A stretch of 64,000 bases of DNA from Virgisporangium aliadipatigenens (GCF_016863615.1 NZ_BOPF01000025.1:1-64000); one strand, 5' to 3'. Positions 1 through 9,077 are shown, counted from the first letter of the stretch. Numbers and translations: made by a program. Notes: a model not told the origin generated them from the sequence alone.

Positions 1-100
1 ACCCGAATTCCTCCCACCCCCTTACCTGGATCCGCAGAGACGGCCACGCCGCAACATCTACCACCGACGGCCGTGACGCTCGGCGCCGAATCGTGCCAGC

Positions 101-439
101 ATGGCGGCGGCGGATGCGACCGGGGGTCAGATCGTGGGTTCGTACAACCTGCTCCAGGCCGAGCTCCAGTGCCCGCATTGTGATGAGCGCGCGGCGTGCG
201 AGGTGGAGTTCCGGCTGGGGTTGCTGGACCTGCGGACCTACCGGTTGGGAGAGCCGCTCCGGTGGGCCGGCGGGCGCCGGGACAAGCCGCTGCGGTGCCC
301 GGACAGGGGCGACGCCACCGGTGCGGGCTACACCGTGTGTCCCGTCTGCGAGCGGGACTTCTGGGTGCGGCTCGACGTGGTCGGCGACAGGATCGTGACG
401 GCCGTTCCCGACCCGGACCGGTCCGGCTATCTGACGTAG
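101..439 (+). CDS. Small zinc-ribbon-like protein, function unknown
   Basis: This encodes 112 residues with no signal peptide or membrane segment. Two CxxC pairs (C24/C27 in CPHC and C80/C83 in CPVC), with further cysteines at 33 and 66, look like a zinc ribbon, so the protein probably binds one zinc in the cytoplasm. I do not recognise the family. The ATG at 101 is chosen because the cysteine-rich region starts soon after it; no clear ribosome binding site precedes it. It converges on the sortase gene, whose stop lies 10 bases away. Bases 1-100 show no other gene. Confidence 0.6.
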   Translation: MAAADATGGQIVGSYNLLQAELQCPHCDERAACEVEFRLGLLDLRTYRLGEPLRWAGGRRDKPLRCPDRGDATGAGYTVCPVCERDFWVRLDVVGDRIVTAVPDPDRSGYLT

Positions 440-448
440 CGGGGCCGT

Positions 449-1033
449 TCAGACGACGATCGCGTAGACGACGATGTTGTCGGTGTAGTGGCGTTCGCGA
501 CGGTTGAAGTCGCCGCCGCAGGTGATCAGCCGCAGCTCCGGCCCGGGTGTCGCCGCGTGCACCTCCGCCGTGGGGAAATCGTCCTTCGGGTACTGCCGCA
601 CGGCCACCACGGTGAAGCGGACCGTGCCCGAGTCGCGTTCGACGTCGATGGTGTCGCCGGTGCGCAGGCGCGGCAGGTCGAAGAAGACGGCGGGGCCGTT
701 CGTCGAGTCGACGTGGCCGACGATGACCGCCGGTCCCGGGTCGCCCGGCGCGGTGCCGCCGTCGTACCAGGCCGCCTGGGCGTAGTCCTTCGGGGCGGCG
801 ATCGCACCCGCCTGGTCCAGCCCCACCGTGCCGAGCGGGACGTCCATGCCGAGCGCGGGAATCCGCAACCGTTTCGGCGGTCCGGCCGCGGCTGCTTCCG
901 GCGTGCTGACCGGCGCGGCCGTTCCCCCGGGAAACCAGCGGGTGGAGGCCACGGAGCGGGACCAACCGACGGTGGTGACCGCGACGAGCGCCGCGGTCAC
1001 CACCAGGAGAACGGCCACCCGGATCCGGGTCAT
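449..1033 (-). CDS. Class F-type sortase
   Basis: The product has 194 residues. A hydrophobic N-terminal anchor (about residues 5-23) is followed by a sortase beta-barrel with the catalytic triad visible as H107 (VGHVDS), C172 (LITCGG) and R181 (RHYTDN). Sortases cleave a sorting signal and transfer the protein to the cell wall. The compact single-domain form with the anchor at the N-terminus fits actinobacterial class F sortases. Its ATG overlaps the stop of the upstream DUF4397 gene (ATGA), so the two are translationally coupled and the DUF4397 protein is a candidate substrate or partner. Confidence 0.9.
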   Translation of the reverse strand: MTRIRVAVLLVVTAALVAVTTVGWSRSVASTRWFPGGTAAPVSTPEAAAAGPPKRLRIPALGMDVPLGTVGLDQAGAIAAPKDYAQAAWYDGGTAPGDPGPAVIVGHVDSTNGPAVFFDLPRLRTGDTIDVERDSGTVRFTVVAVRQYPKDDFPTAEVHAATPGPELRLITCGGDFNRRERHYTDNIVVYAIVV

Positions 1034-1857
1034 GTCGCCCGGCGTCGCACGATCAACAGGCCCGCCGCCACCAGCATGAGCGTGCTGAGCAGCATCATCG
1101 GGAACGCCATGTCGTCCGGCCGCGACCCGCCGCCACCGGTCGCCACGCCGCCCTCCGGCATGCTCCCGTCGCGGCGGGCGTCGGTGAGGATCGTGGCCTT
1201 CACGCCGCCGCTGGTGTCCTCGGTGACGAGGATGGAGTACACGCTGCCGGAGGCGACGTTCTGCTGGAGCTTGACCGCCTGGCCGCCCGACGGCGCCACG
1301 CTGAACGTCCGCCCGCCCGCGTCGACCTCCTTGTAGCCGGTCGCGCTCGCGAACGCCACGCTCGACGCGATCGCCGGCCCGCCCTCGACCGTCACGTCCA
1401 GCGTGCGCTGGGCGGCCTGCACGACGCGCACCTTGCCCTTGTTGGCCGCCGGCGGCGTCCGGTCGTCCTCGATGACCCGCGCCTCCGACTTGTCCGGCGA
1501 ACCGATCCGCGCCACCGTGTAGCCCTTGCCCTCCACCACCGTCACGGAGGTGCTGAGGACGGGCGGGCTGTTCGGCGGGTCGCCCGGCTTGCGCATCGAC
1601 ACGGAGTAGGTGCCGGCCGGCAGCGACTTGTACGCCGACACCGTCCCGTACTTGACGGCCGGCAGGGTCTGCAGCACGTCACCGGTGACGGAGTTGAGAT
1701 GGATGTACATGTCGCACTCGATCTTGTCCGGCACCAGGTGCGCGAGACGGACGTAACCGACGCCGGCCGCCTGCGCGGGTGCCGCCGGTAACAGGAAGAA
1801 ACCCGCGGCGATTGTGGTGGTGGCGATGGATGCGGCGACCCGGCGAAGTAGGGACAC
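1030..1857 (-). CDS. Secreted, membrane-anchored DUF4397 protein
   Basis: The protein has 275 residues: a signal peptide (about 1-31, ending in a run of Ala and Gln), a DUF4397-type beta-rich ectodomain (about 32-220), a Gly-rich spacer, and a C-terminal hydrophobic helix followed by RRR. That tail resembles a sortase sorting signal, but I see no standard LPxTG or LAxTG box before the helix. The GTG start at 1857 is supported by GGGAGG five bases upstream. It is the first gene of a two-gene operon with the sortase and probably acts at the cell surface; its ligand is unknown. Confidence 0.85.
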   Translation of the reverse strand: MSLLRRVAASIATTTIAAGFFLLPAAPAQAAGVGYVRLAHLVPDKIECDMYIHLNSVTGDVLQTLPAVKYGTVSAYKSLPAGTYSVSMRKPGDPPNSPPVLSTSVTVVEGKGYTVARIGSPDKSEARVIEDDRTPPAANKGKVRVVQAAQRTLDVTVEGGPAIASSVAFASATGYKEVDAGGRTFSVAPSGGQAVKLQQNVASGSVYSILVTEDTSGGVKATILTDARRDGSMPEGGVATGGGGSRPDDMAFPMMLLSTLMLVAAGLLIVRRRAT

Positions 1858-2020
1858 TGGTCCTCCCGGCGGAATAGGAATGCGGTCTGCGGAAATCTTT
1901 CCGCCGCGTATTCGGATGGGACAACGGCCGTTCCGGTCTGCATTACAGATAAGCGGCGGAACCCGTTCAGGGCTCGGCTCGATCGGGTACGCGACATGCC
2001 ATAACCATTTCGGCCGGCCG

Positions 2021-5000
2021 TCATTGGGCCGGACGGAAACCGCCGATCACCACGGAGAGATCCTGGCGGTTGTTCTTCCAGTCGTCGTCCCAGGTGCACC
2101 AATAGACGTCGTAAATGCGAGGACCGCTCGTCTGTGAATGGATCTCGGCGCGCATGAGATCGTCGCCGAGCTTGAACGTGAATTCGAGTCCGGTCGGGAA
2201 TGCCGACTCCGGGCGGTCGATGACGGCCACCCGCTGGTACCCCGGGAGCGCCCGCGCCCGCTCCTCCACGGCGCGGATGTGGGCGGCGGGGTCGTCGCCC
2301 GCCGGCGATACCCGCACACCCAGGTAGACCGCGCCGTGCGGCTCGGCGAAGCAGACGCCCGCCGGGTTCTGGGACTGCTGCCACTCCTTGAGCACCGGGA
2401 TGCGGTACCCGGTCGGGTCCTCGTGCCAGCGCCAACGGTCGTCCAGCGTGAACGCCGGTTTCGCGGCGGGGGCGCCGGCGGGAGCCTGTTCGCGGGTGGC
2501 GCCGGACCAGCACGGGTCGGGTGGGCCGGCACTCGTCAGCGAACCGTCGGCCGGCTGGCTCGTCGCCGGGGTGGCCCGCCCGGGACCGCTCCGATCCCCC
2601 TTGCGGAACGACGCCACGGAGAGCGCGAGCGCGACGATCGCCGCCAGGGCGACGGCGAGCACGACGGCCCTCCGCGCACGCGTCCCGCGCCGCCCGCCCC
2701 GGCCCGGTACCTGACGCTCACGCTCGACATGCTGCGGCTCGGCCCGGCCCGGCGCCGCCCGCCCACGCTCGGCGCGATCGTGCTCGGGACGGCCCGGCGT
2801 CGCGGGCTCCGGTGGCTCGGCTGCCGGTGGCTCGGCGGTCGGTGTCCGGGCGGGGCGGTCGGGCACGATCGGGGCCGCTCGGCCGGTGGCCGCCGGGACC
2901 GCGGGCGGCTCGGGCGCGACGGAGGGGCCGGCGGGGGAGGTCGTCGCCGGTGGGGCCTCGGCCGGAGGCTGTGCCGGTCGGGCGGGTGCTGGTCGATCGG
3001 GTGCGGGCGGCGGCGGGGGCCAGCTCGTGGCGGGCGGATGTGCTGTGGCCGGCGGCCGGAGCGGGGCTCGCAGCCCGGGCTCGGTGTGCCGGGCGGGTGA
3101 CGGCCGCTCGGCTTCGGTGTGCGGGGTGGACGGCGGTCGCGTGGGGGCGGCTGCCCAGCCGTGCCCGTCGATCTGCTGCCGGTGGGACTCCCGGTCCGCC
3201 GGCGGTGTGGTGCCCGGCGTGGCTTGCTGTGGACCTTCCGCCGGCGGGACCGGCGGCCGCGGGGATGCTCCGGCAGGTGCGGACGCCCGCTGACGGAGCT
3301 GCGGGCCGGGCGGCGGCGGTGCGGGTGTGGAGGCCTGCGGTGCGTTCGGGTCGGGCGCCGGGGACGATGACGGCCAGCCGGGTGGGAGCGGCAGCGGCAA
3401 CTGCGGGGTGGGCGGCTCCGGCGCGGGCCGGTGGGGCGCCGCCGGCGCTGTCGCGGGCCCTGGCACGCCGCTCGTCGGGGAGGCCGGGCCGCTCATGGGC
3501 GCCGGGTCGGGTTGCCGGGGTGCGGCGCGACCGCCGGGGTGCCATGCGTGGCGGGAAGGCGGTCCTGCCTGCTGCCACGGGTCCTCGGCGCCCGGTGCGC
3601 CGGTGACCGGCGCGGGCAGCTCGGAGCGCGGCGACGCCGGTGAATCCCACGTCCGGTGCTGCGGCGCGGTGGCGGCCGACGCACCCGCGACCGGGTCGGG
3701 CTGCGGGGCCGGCCGCCAGGCCGGTGGCTGGTGCGGGGCGGCGCGCTCCGGCGGTGGGTTCGTCGGCGACGGCGCCGGTGATCCGGACCGTTGTGCCGGC
3801 CACAGGCCGTGCGGCGCTGCGGCCGGTGCGCCGCTGGTCGGCCGGGGAGCCAGGGTCCCGGACGGGTGCGGTGCCGGCCACGGTTCGGGCGGGGCGGAGC
3901 CGGGTGGCTCGCCGGCGGGTGGTGGCGGTGCCGGCCACGGGCCGGGTGGGGGGTAGCCGTTCGGTGGGGCGGAGACGGGTTGGCCGGGCTGGTGCGGGGG
4001 CCACGCGTCGCCGACGGGCGGGCGCGGTCCGAGCGGCCCGGGTCCGACCGGTGAGCCGGGTGCGGCGGGCGATCCCGTCGGGCCCGCGCCGTCGGGCGGA
4101 CCGAAGGGACCGGGCGCGTCCAACGGTCCGGGCAGGCCGGGCGGGTACTGTTCGGCGCCCGGTAGTGCGGCTGCGGCGCCGACCCCGCGCACCAGCACGC
4201 TGCCCTCGGCCACCACGAGTTCCGGCTGCTCGATCACCGTGGGCGGGTTGCCCAGTGTGCGGTGGACGAGGGTGCTGACCAGGGGCAGCCGGCTCGAGCC
4301 GCCGACCAGGAAGACGCCGGCCACCCGGGACACGCCGGTGCGCCGCACCAGGGCACCGGTCAGCCGCACCGTCTCGTCGAGCAGCGGCCGCACCACCGCC
4401 TCGAACTCCTCGCGCGTCACGTGGACGTTCCGGTCGAAGCCGGGCACGTACAGCTCGGCGGTCGGATGGCGGGAGAGCCGTTCCTTGGCGCCGCGCACGT
4501 CGTCGCGGAAGAGCCGGCGTTGGCGGCGTTCGTGGCTGGTGGCGGGCTCCTGCAGGCGGCGCCACGCGGGCGGGTCGTGGTGCGAGTGCTCGGCCACCAG
4601 GAAGTCGATCAGTGCCTCGTCCAGGTCCAGCCCGCCGATGTCGTCCCGCCCGTCGACGGCGAGCGTGCGGAAGCCGTACACGGTGCGTTCGAGCACGCTG
4701 ACGTCGAACGTCCCGCCGCCGAAGTCGTACACCACGACGGCCGACCCGACGGCCATCCGATGCCCGAGGACCTGCGCGAAGTAGGTGGCGGCGGCGACCG
4801 GTTCCTCGATGACGCGCACGTCGGGGAAGCCGGCCCGGGCCGCGCCCGTCACGAGGATCCGCCGCCGGCGCGGCCCCCACGCGGCGGGGCAGGTCAGCGT
4901 GATGGCGGTGAGCGGGACGCCGGCCGTCCGGGCCGCCTCGTCGGCCACCAGGCGCAGGACCGCCGCGATGACGTCCTCGACCGGGAACTCGAACTCCCCG

Positions 5001-5248
5001 AGCAGCACGCTGCCGTCGTCGATGCGCCGCTTCGGGTTGGGTTCGTAGCGGCCGGGGTCGATCCGCGAACTGTTGACCGCGTCGCGGCCGACCACGAGCC
5101 GCCCGTCCGGCTCGGCGTAAACGGCGGAGGGCAGCAGCGGTGAACCGTCGAAAAGGAGCACCTTGGCGCGACCGTCGGGCCAATGCAGTACCGCGACGGT
5201 GTGCGAGGTGCCGAAATCGATTCCGAGGCGGAAACCCGTCCGGTCCAC
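2021..5248 (-). CDS. Hsp70-like ATPase fused to a Pro-rich linker, one membrane helix and an outer domain
   Basis: The 1075 residues open with a DnaK-type actin-fold ATPase domain (1 to about 365): phosphate-1 GIDFGTSHTV (9-18), EEPVAAATYF (148-157), phosphate-2 DFGGGTFDVS (175-184) and the adenosine motif VGGSSR. The normal substrate-binding domain is replaced by about 480 residues rich in Pro, Ala and Gly, one membrane helix (about 857-880), and an outer domain of about 190 residues. This places a cytoplasmic Hsp70 motor on the inside of the membrane with an external sensor or effector. GTG at 5248 is used; it lacks a strong ribosome binding site. The function is inferred from architecture only. 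Confidence 0.85.
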   Translation of the reverse strand: MDRTGFRLGIDFGTSHTVAVLHWPDGRAKVLLFDGSPLLPSAVYAEPDGRLVVGRDAVNSSRIDPGRYEPNPKRRIDDGSVLLGEFEFPVEDVIAAVLRLVADEAARTAGVPLTAITLTCPAAWGPRRRRILVTGAARAGFPDVRVIEEPVAAATYFAQVLGHRMAVGSAVVVYDFGGGTFDVSVLERTVYGFRTLAVDGRDDIGGLDLDEALIDFLVAEHSHHDPPAWRRLQEPATSHERRQRRLFRDDVRGAKERLSRHPTAELYVPGFDRNVHVTREEFEAVVRPLLDETVRLTGALVRRTGVSRVAGVFLVGGSSRLPLVSTLVHRTLGNPPTVIEQPELVVAEGSVLVRGVGAAAALPGAEQYPPGLPGPLDAPGPFGPPDGAGPTGSPAAPGSPVGPGPLGPRPPVGDAWPPHQPGQPVSAPPNGYPPPGPWPAPPPPAGEPPGSAPPEPWPAPHPSGTLAPRPTSGAPAAAPHGLWPAQRSGSPAPSPTNPPPERAAPHQPPAWRPAPQPDPVAGASAATAPQHRTWDSPASPRSELPAPVTGAPGAEDPWQQAGPPSRHAWHPGGRAAPRQPDPAPMSGPASPTSGVPGPATAPAAPHRPAPEPPTPQLPLPLPPGWPSSSPAPDPNAPQASTPAPPPPGPQLRQRASAPAGASPRPPVPPAEGPQQATPGTTPPADRESHRQQIDGHGWAAAPTRPPSTPHTEAERPSPARHTEPGLRAPLRPPATAHPPATSWPPPPPAPDRPAPARPAQPPAEAPPATTSPAGPSVAPEPPAVPAATGRAAPIVPDRPARTPTAEPPAAEPPEPATPGRPEHDRAERGRAAPGRAEPQHVERERQVPGRGGRRGTRARRAVVLAVALAAIVALALSVASFRKGDRSGPGRATPATSQPADGSLTSAGPPDPCWSGATREQAPAGAPAAKPAFTLDDRWRWHEDPTGYRIPVLKEWQQSQNPAGVCFAEPHGAVYLGVRVSPAGDDPAAHIRAVEERARALPGYQRVAVIDRPESAFPTGLEFTFKLGDDLMRAEIHSQTSGPRIYDVYWCTWDDDWKNNRQDLSVVIGGFRPAQ

Positions 5249-5321
5249 ATCCGCACCGTAGCCAACCGATGCCCGTCGCGCTATCGGCCCCGGCTGTCGC
5301 CAATGCGAATAAGAATTGCGT

Positions 5322-6065
5322 CTACAGAGTTGCCAGCGCGTCCATCAACAGCGGCAGATATCCGCGGCTGTGGCCGCGGGCGTTCGGGTGGATCGAATGT
5401 GAGAGTGCGCGCATTCGCACCGGATTGATCCAGGGCGTGGAACTGCCCGCCTCGTGCCCGGAAAAAGCCGTTCTTACGTCCACGAATCGGATTCCCATCG
5501 ATTCGGCGACCTGAGCCTGCACCTCGGCGAGTTGGTCGGCGACGCCGTTGATGGCGGCGCGGCGTTCGGGGCCGATGCGCAGGCCGAGCGAGCCGGTGGG
5601 CGCGAACAGGCGCGGGTAGCCCAGGGCCACCACCGTCGCGTCGGGCGCGGCGGCGCGGATGCCCCGGTACAACTGCGCGAGCCGCGGGGGCAGCGCGCGC
5701 CGGGCGCGCAGCGAGGAGCCGCCGGCGGCCCAGCGGCAGGCGGCGGCCGTTCCGAAGAAGCACTGAGCGAGGGTCGGCGTGAACCCGACGTCGTTGCCGC
5801 CCGCGGTGACGGTGACCAGTTCGGTGCGGCGGTCGAGCTGCGGAACCTGGCGCACGATGACGTCGGCGACGCCGGCGCCGCTGCAGGCGAGGTGGCGCAG
5901 CCGCAGGTCGGGCAGCCGTTCGGCGAGCAGCCGGGGGAACGCGTAGCCGCTGCGCAGGCACTCCCGGCTCGACCGGTCGAACGCGCTGGTGCCGACGCCG
6001 GAGGAGAACGAGTCGCCGATGGCCATGTAGTTGAAATCAGCACTGTAGCGCCGCTGGCCGATCAT
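5322..6065 (-). CDS. SGNH/GDSL-family hydrolase
   Basis: The 247 residues show the four SGNH blocks: GDSFSSG near the N-terminus (Ser nucleophile), a Gly in block II, GGND in block III and HPN...GH near the C-terminus (catalytic Asp/His region). The family includes secreted lipases and esterases related to the Streptomyces lipase fold. From this start there is no signal peptide, so either the enzyme is cytoplasmic or its export is unusual. The 73-base gap to the Hsp70 gene and the same strand leave co-transcription open. The substrate cannot be told from sequence. Confidence 0.85.
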   Translation of the reverse strand: MIGQRRYSADFNYMAIGDSFSSGVGTSAFDRSSRECLRSGYAFPRLLAERLPDLRLRHLACSGAGVADVIVRQVPQLDRRTELVTVTAGGNDVGFTPTLAQCFFGTAAACRWAAGGSSLRARRALPPRLAQLYRGIRAAAPDATVVALGYPRLFAPTGSLGLRIGPERRAAINGVADQLAEVQAQVAESMGIRFVDVRTAFSGHEAGSSTPWINPVRMRALSHSIHPNARGHSRGYLPLLMDALATL

Positions 6066-6106
6066 GTGGGGAAAGTATCATTGCCCCGTAAACCGGACGT
6101 AAAAGA

Positions 6107-7114
6107 CTAATGGTTTCCCCAGCCGTGTCCGAGCAGTTCCTCCGCCCGGGCCGTCATCTCGGCCACCACCGTCGCCGCCGGCAGGACCCGGTCGACCAGA
6201 CCAACCCCCTGCCCCGCCGGCAACGCCATCTCCTCCAGGTCACCGGTGGTCATCGTGGTCGGCGGGATGCTGTCGAACCGGCGCAGCTGCATCCGCTCGC
6301 CGTTCAGGTCGAGCTGCCCTACCGTCGGACGTTCCGCGGTCTCCCGTGCGGCGACCCGGTCGTGCCACTCCCGCACCACCTTGGTGCGCAGCACCCGCAT
6401 CGGATTGAACGCCGGCTGCTCCGGCCCGAACAGCGACGTGCTCACCGTGTCCGCACCCGAGGCGCGCACCAGACGCGCCTTGTACCCGTCGTGCGCCGTC
6501 GACTCGTGCGTGGCCACAAAACGCGTTCCCACGAAAACACCGTCGGCACCCAGCATGAGGGCGGCGGCCAGCCCGCGCCCGTCGGAGATCCCGCCCGCGG
6601 CGAGGACCAGGGCCGGCCCCACGGCATCGACCACGGCGGGCACCAGCACGAACGTCGGCAGCGCCGACGCGCAGTGCCCACCCGCCTCGCGGCCCTGGGC
6701 CACGACCACGTCCACGCCGTCGTCCACCGCGCGCAGCGCGTCATCGACCGACCCCACCTGCTCGAACACCCGCACCCCGGCCGTGTGCAACCGGTCCAGC
6801 CACTCCCGCGGCGGATGCCCCCAGTGGAACGACACCGCCGCCGGGGCCGTGGCGCACAGCGCGTCGACGTGCGCCGGCGTCGCGAACGGCGTGATCAGGT
6901 TGACGTGGAACGGCTTCGCCGTGCCGGCCCGGATCCCCGCGACGGCCGCGTTCATGGCCGGCACCGGCAGGATCCCGACGCCCAGCGCGCCCAGCGCGCC
7001 GGCGCGGCTCACCGCCACCGCGAGATGTGGCGACATTCCGACGAACGCCATTCCCGCCTGGGCGATCGGCGTCGACAGTTCATAGGCTTCGGTGAACCGG
7101 GTCCGCAACGTCAT
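6107..7114 (-). CDS. Nitronate monooxygenase / NPD-family FMN enzyme
   Basis: The 335-residue TIM-barrel protein has the hallmarks of the 2-nitropropane dioxygenase family: a start of the AQAGM type, VVAQGREAGGH in the middle, and AGGISDG...ALMLGADGVFVGTRF for FMN phosphate binding. Such enzymes oxidise alkyl nitronates or related C-H acids with oxygen. ATG at 7114 is preferred over the adjacent GTG at 7117. It is divergent from an AraC regulator, with about 97 bases between the starts, so that regulator may control it. Confidence 0.85.
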   Translation of the reverse strand: MTLRTRFTEAYELSTPIAQAGMAFVGMSPHLAVAVSRAGALGALGVGILPVPAMNAAVAGIRAGTAKPFHVNLITPFATPAHVDALCATAPAAVSFHWGHPPREWLDRLHTAGVRVFEQVGSVDDALRAVDDGVDVVVAQGREAGGHCASALPTFVLVPAVVDAVGPALVLAAGGISDGRGLAAALMLGADGVFVGTRFVATHESTAHDGYKARLVRASGADTVSTSLFGPEQPAFNPMRVLRTKVVREWHDRVAARETAERPTVGQLDLNGERMQLRRFDSIPPTTMTTGDLEEMALPAGQGVGLVDRVLPAATVVAEMTARAEELLGHGWGNH

Positions 7115-7211
7115 CACCGCACGGTGCCGCGATCAACGGCGGTGGGCGTGGCGCCCGGTGCCCGCGGATGTGGCAACGCGTGCCACCGTCGCAGGCCCGA
7201 CAGGGGGATCG

Positions 7212-8159
7212 ATGCCGTTGACGTGGAGCACGCTCAGTTCGCCGCCGTCGCGTCAGTTCGCGCACTGGCGGGAGCTGGTCTGCGAGGCGCTGCTGGACCT
7301 CACGCCCGAGTCGCCGCTGCGGGACGGGTTCGCGGGCACGGTGACCCAGTGGCCGTTCGGCGCGGTGACGCTGGCCCGCATCGACTCGCAGTGTCAGCTG
7401 GTGCACCGCACCGAACGCGACGTGGCCCGCGCGCCGCGCGGCGGCTACTACGCCAACCTGCAGATCCGCGGGACCAGCCTCATGCACCAGGACGGGCGCA
7501 CGGCGGTGCTGCGCCCCGGCGATCTGGCGCTGGTGCACGCCGACCGGCCGTTCCGGTTCGAGTTCGGCGGGGATTTCCGGCAACTGTCGCTGTACGTGCC
7601 GCGCGACCTGATCGAGTCGGCCGCGTCCGGGGCGCCGCGCACCGCCGTCCGGGTCGACACGGCGACCGGTGTCGGCGCCGCCGTGCGGCACGCGCTGATC
7701 GCGTTGAGCCGGCCCGGTCTGGAGGCCGGTGCGGCGGCCCGGCTCGCCGTGCTGACCGGCGGGATGCTGGCCGTCATCGGGGAATCCGCCGTCCCGTCGG
7801 GTCCCGCCTCGCCGCGTTCCTACCGGGCCGTCGTGGCCGACATCGAGGAGCATCTCGGCGACGACGACCTGTCGCCGGCGGCCACCGCGCGAAGGCTGGG
7901 CGTGTCGGTGCGGTGGCTGCACCGGCAGTTCGTCGGGCGGGAGCGCTCGTTCGCTGGTACCGTGCGCCGGATGCGGCTCGAACACGCCCTGCGCGCACTG
8001 CGCGATCCGGCCCTGAGTCACCTGCGGGTGATCGACGTCGCGGCCGAGGCGGGGTTCGGGGACGTGAGCAGTTTCCACCGGGTGTTCCGGCGGGAGTTCG
8101 GCAGCACGCCCGCCGAGGTCCGGCGCGGAGGGCTCGGTATCTCGGACCGGACGGCGTAG
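7212..8159 (+). CDS. AraC-family transcriptional regulator
   Basis: The product has 315 residues. The N-terminal part (to about 200) is the AraC-binding-domain-like ligand or dimer region seen in regulators that begin with an upstream-substrate domain; the C-terminus (about 210-310) carries two helix-turn-helix motifs, including the second-helix signature ending in FHRVFRREFG and TPAEVRR. ATG at 7212 follows AGGGGG. It is divergent from the nitronate monooxygenase and is its likely regulator. The effector is unknown. Confidence 0.88.
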   Translation: MPLTWSTLSSPPSRQFAHWRELVCEALLDLTPESPLRDGFAGTVTQWPFGAVTLARIDSQCQLVHRTERDVARAPRGGYYANLQIRGTSLMHQDGRTAVLRPGDLALVHADRPFRFEFGGDFRQLSLYVPRDLIESAASGAPRTAVRVDTATGVGAAVRHALIALSRPGLEAGAAARLAVLTGGMLAVIGESAVPSGPASPRSYRAVVADIEEHLGDDDLSPAATARRLGVSVRWLHRQFVGRERSFAGTVRRMRLEHALRALRDPALSHLRVIDVAAEAGFGDVSSFHRVFRREFGSTPAEVRRGGLGISDRTA

Positions 8160-8178
8160 GCCAGGGGAGGGAAGATCC

Positions 8179-8274
8179 ATGGCCTCCCGGATCGGGGACT
8201 TCGTGGGCGACCCGTCCGCGCCGGCCGTCCTGCTGCTCGCCGGCACGGAGCCGGAGCCGTTCGATGGGCGTTGA
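8179..8274 (+). CDS. Short ORF with a strong ribosome binding site, probably the N-terminus of the following phosphotransferase
   Basis: This 31-codon ORF begins at an ATG with GGGAGGGAAG just upstream, the best ribosome binding site in the area, and ends inside the next gene in another frame (overlap 8264-8274). Its last residues (GTEPEPFDG) look like the segment that precedes the VRVGDTVRRP motif in related phosphotransferases. A one-base shift near 8262-8264 would join the two. It is therefore either a coupled leader peptide or the split N-terminus of the kinase. Confidence 0.45.
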   Translation: MASRIGDFVGDPSAPAVLLLAGTEPEPFDGR

Positions 8275-9016
8275 CGGCCGGATCGTGCGCGTCGGCGACA
8301 CCGTGCGCCGGCCGTTGTACCCGTGGAGCGACACGGTGCACCTGCTGCTGGAGTACCTGGAGTCGATCGGATTCCCTTATTCGCCAAGGTTTCTCGGCAT
8401 CGACGGGGACGGCTTCGAGGTCCTGTCCTATGTGGACGGTGAGTCCGGGGCGGACGGCTGGGCGCCGGTCGTCGGCGACGCCGGCCTCGTCGCGATGGCC
8501 CGCCTGCTGCGCGACTATCACGACGCGGTCGCCGGCTTCACACCCCCGCCGGGCGCGGAGTGGTCCACGCATCCCGGCCCCGTCGGCGAGGGCGAGGTCG
8601 TCTGCCACGGCGACTTCGGCCCGTGGAACCTTGTCTGGAAAGGCGATCGCCCGATCGGCATCATCGACTGGGACCTCGCGTGGCCCGCGCCGCCGATGCA
8701 CGACGTGGCGTACGCGCTGGAGTACGTGGCGCCGTTCCGCGACGACGCCGAGGCCGTGCGGGCGATGCGCCACCCGGCGCCACCCGACCGCGCCCGCCGG
8801 GTCGAACGCTTCGCCACCGCCTACGGGCTCACCGACACGTCCGGCCTCGTCGACGCGGTCATCGCCCAACAGGAACTCGTCCTGTCGCGCGCGCACCGCC
8901 TGGCCGACGCGGGGGTGCAGCCGCAGGCGGGCTGGCGGGCCGCCGGCGACTTCGACGCGGTGGTCGAACGCATCGCCTGGAGTCGCGCCAATCGCGCGCT
9001 TTTCCCCGGCCTTTGA
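8264..9016 (+). CDS. Aminoglycoside-phosphotransferase-like kinase
   Basis: From ATG 8264 the product has 250 residues with VRVGDTVRRP near the start, the catalytic loop HGDFGPWN (family HxDxxxxN) and the metal-binding IIDWDLA. This is the APH/choline kinase fold that phosphorylates hydroxyls on small molecules. The N-lobe is short, and a well-initiated ORF in another frame precedes it, so the full protein may start at 8179 with a frameshift. The substrate is not known; resistance should not be assumed. It is the last protein gene before the tRNA locus. Confidence 0.8.
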   Translation: MGVDGRIVRVGDTVRRPLYPWSDTVHLLLEYLESIGFPYSPRFLGIDGDGFEVLSYVDGESGADGWAPVVGDAGLVAMARLLRDYHDAVAGFTPPPGAEWSTHPGPVGEGEVVCHGDFGPWNLVWKGDRPIGIIDWDLAWPAPPMHDVAYALEYVAPFRDDAEAVRAMRHPAPPDRARRVERFATAYGLTDTSGLVDAVIAQQELVLSRAHRLADAGVQPQAGWRAAGDFDAVVERIAWSRANRALFPGL

Positions 9017-9035
9017 AACTGCCTCGAATAAATGC

Positions 9036-9077
9036 TTGCAGCGGTTGCGTGGGGGGCTTACCTTTGTAACCACGCAA
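9036..9077 (+). promoter_or_regulatory. Promoter with overlapping inverted repeat for the leader/tRNA locus
   Basis: A -35 box TTGCAG (9036-9041) and a -10 box TACCTT (9059-9064) are 17 bases apart. An 8-base inverted repeat, TTGCGTGG (9045-9052) and CCACGCAA (9070-9077), brackets the spacer and the expected start point near 9071. A regulator bound there would block or tune transcription. The boxes are consensus-like, but the start has not been mapped. Confidence 0.55.

Noticed and set aside
2138-4278. Long open frames opposite the Hsp70 gene
   Set aside because: They are rich in Gly, Arg and Ala without domains and are explained by the high GC content of the Pro-rich linker on the other strand.
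8264-9016. Aminoglycoside resistance gene
   Set aside because: The fold is right, but the family is broad and nothing shows that an antibiotic is the substrate.
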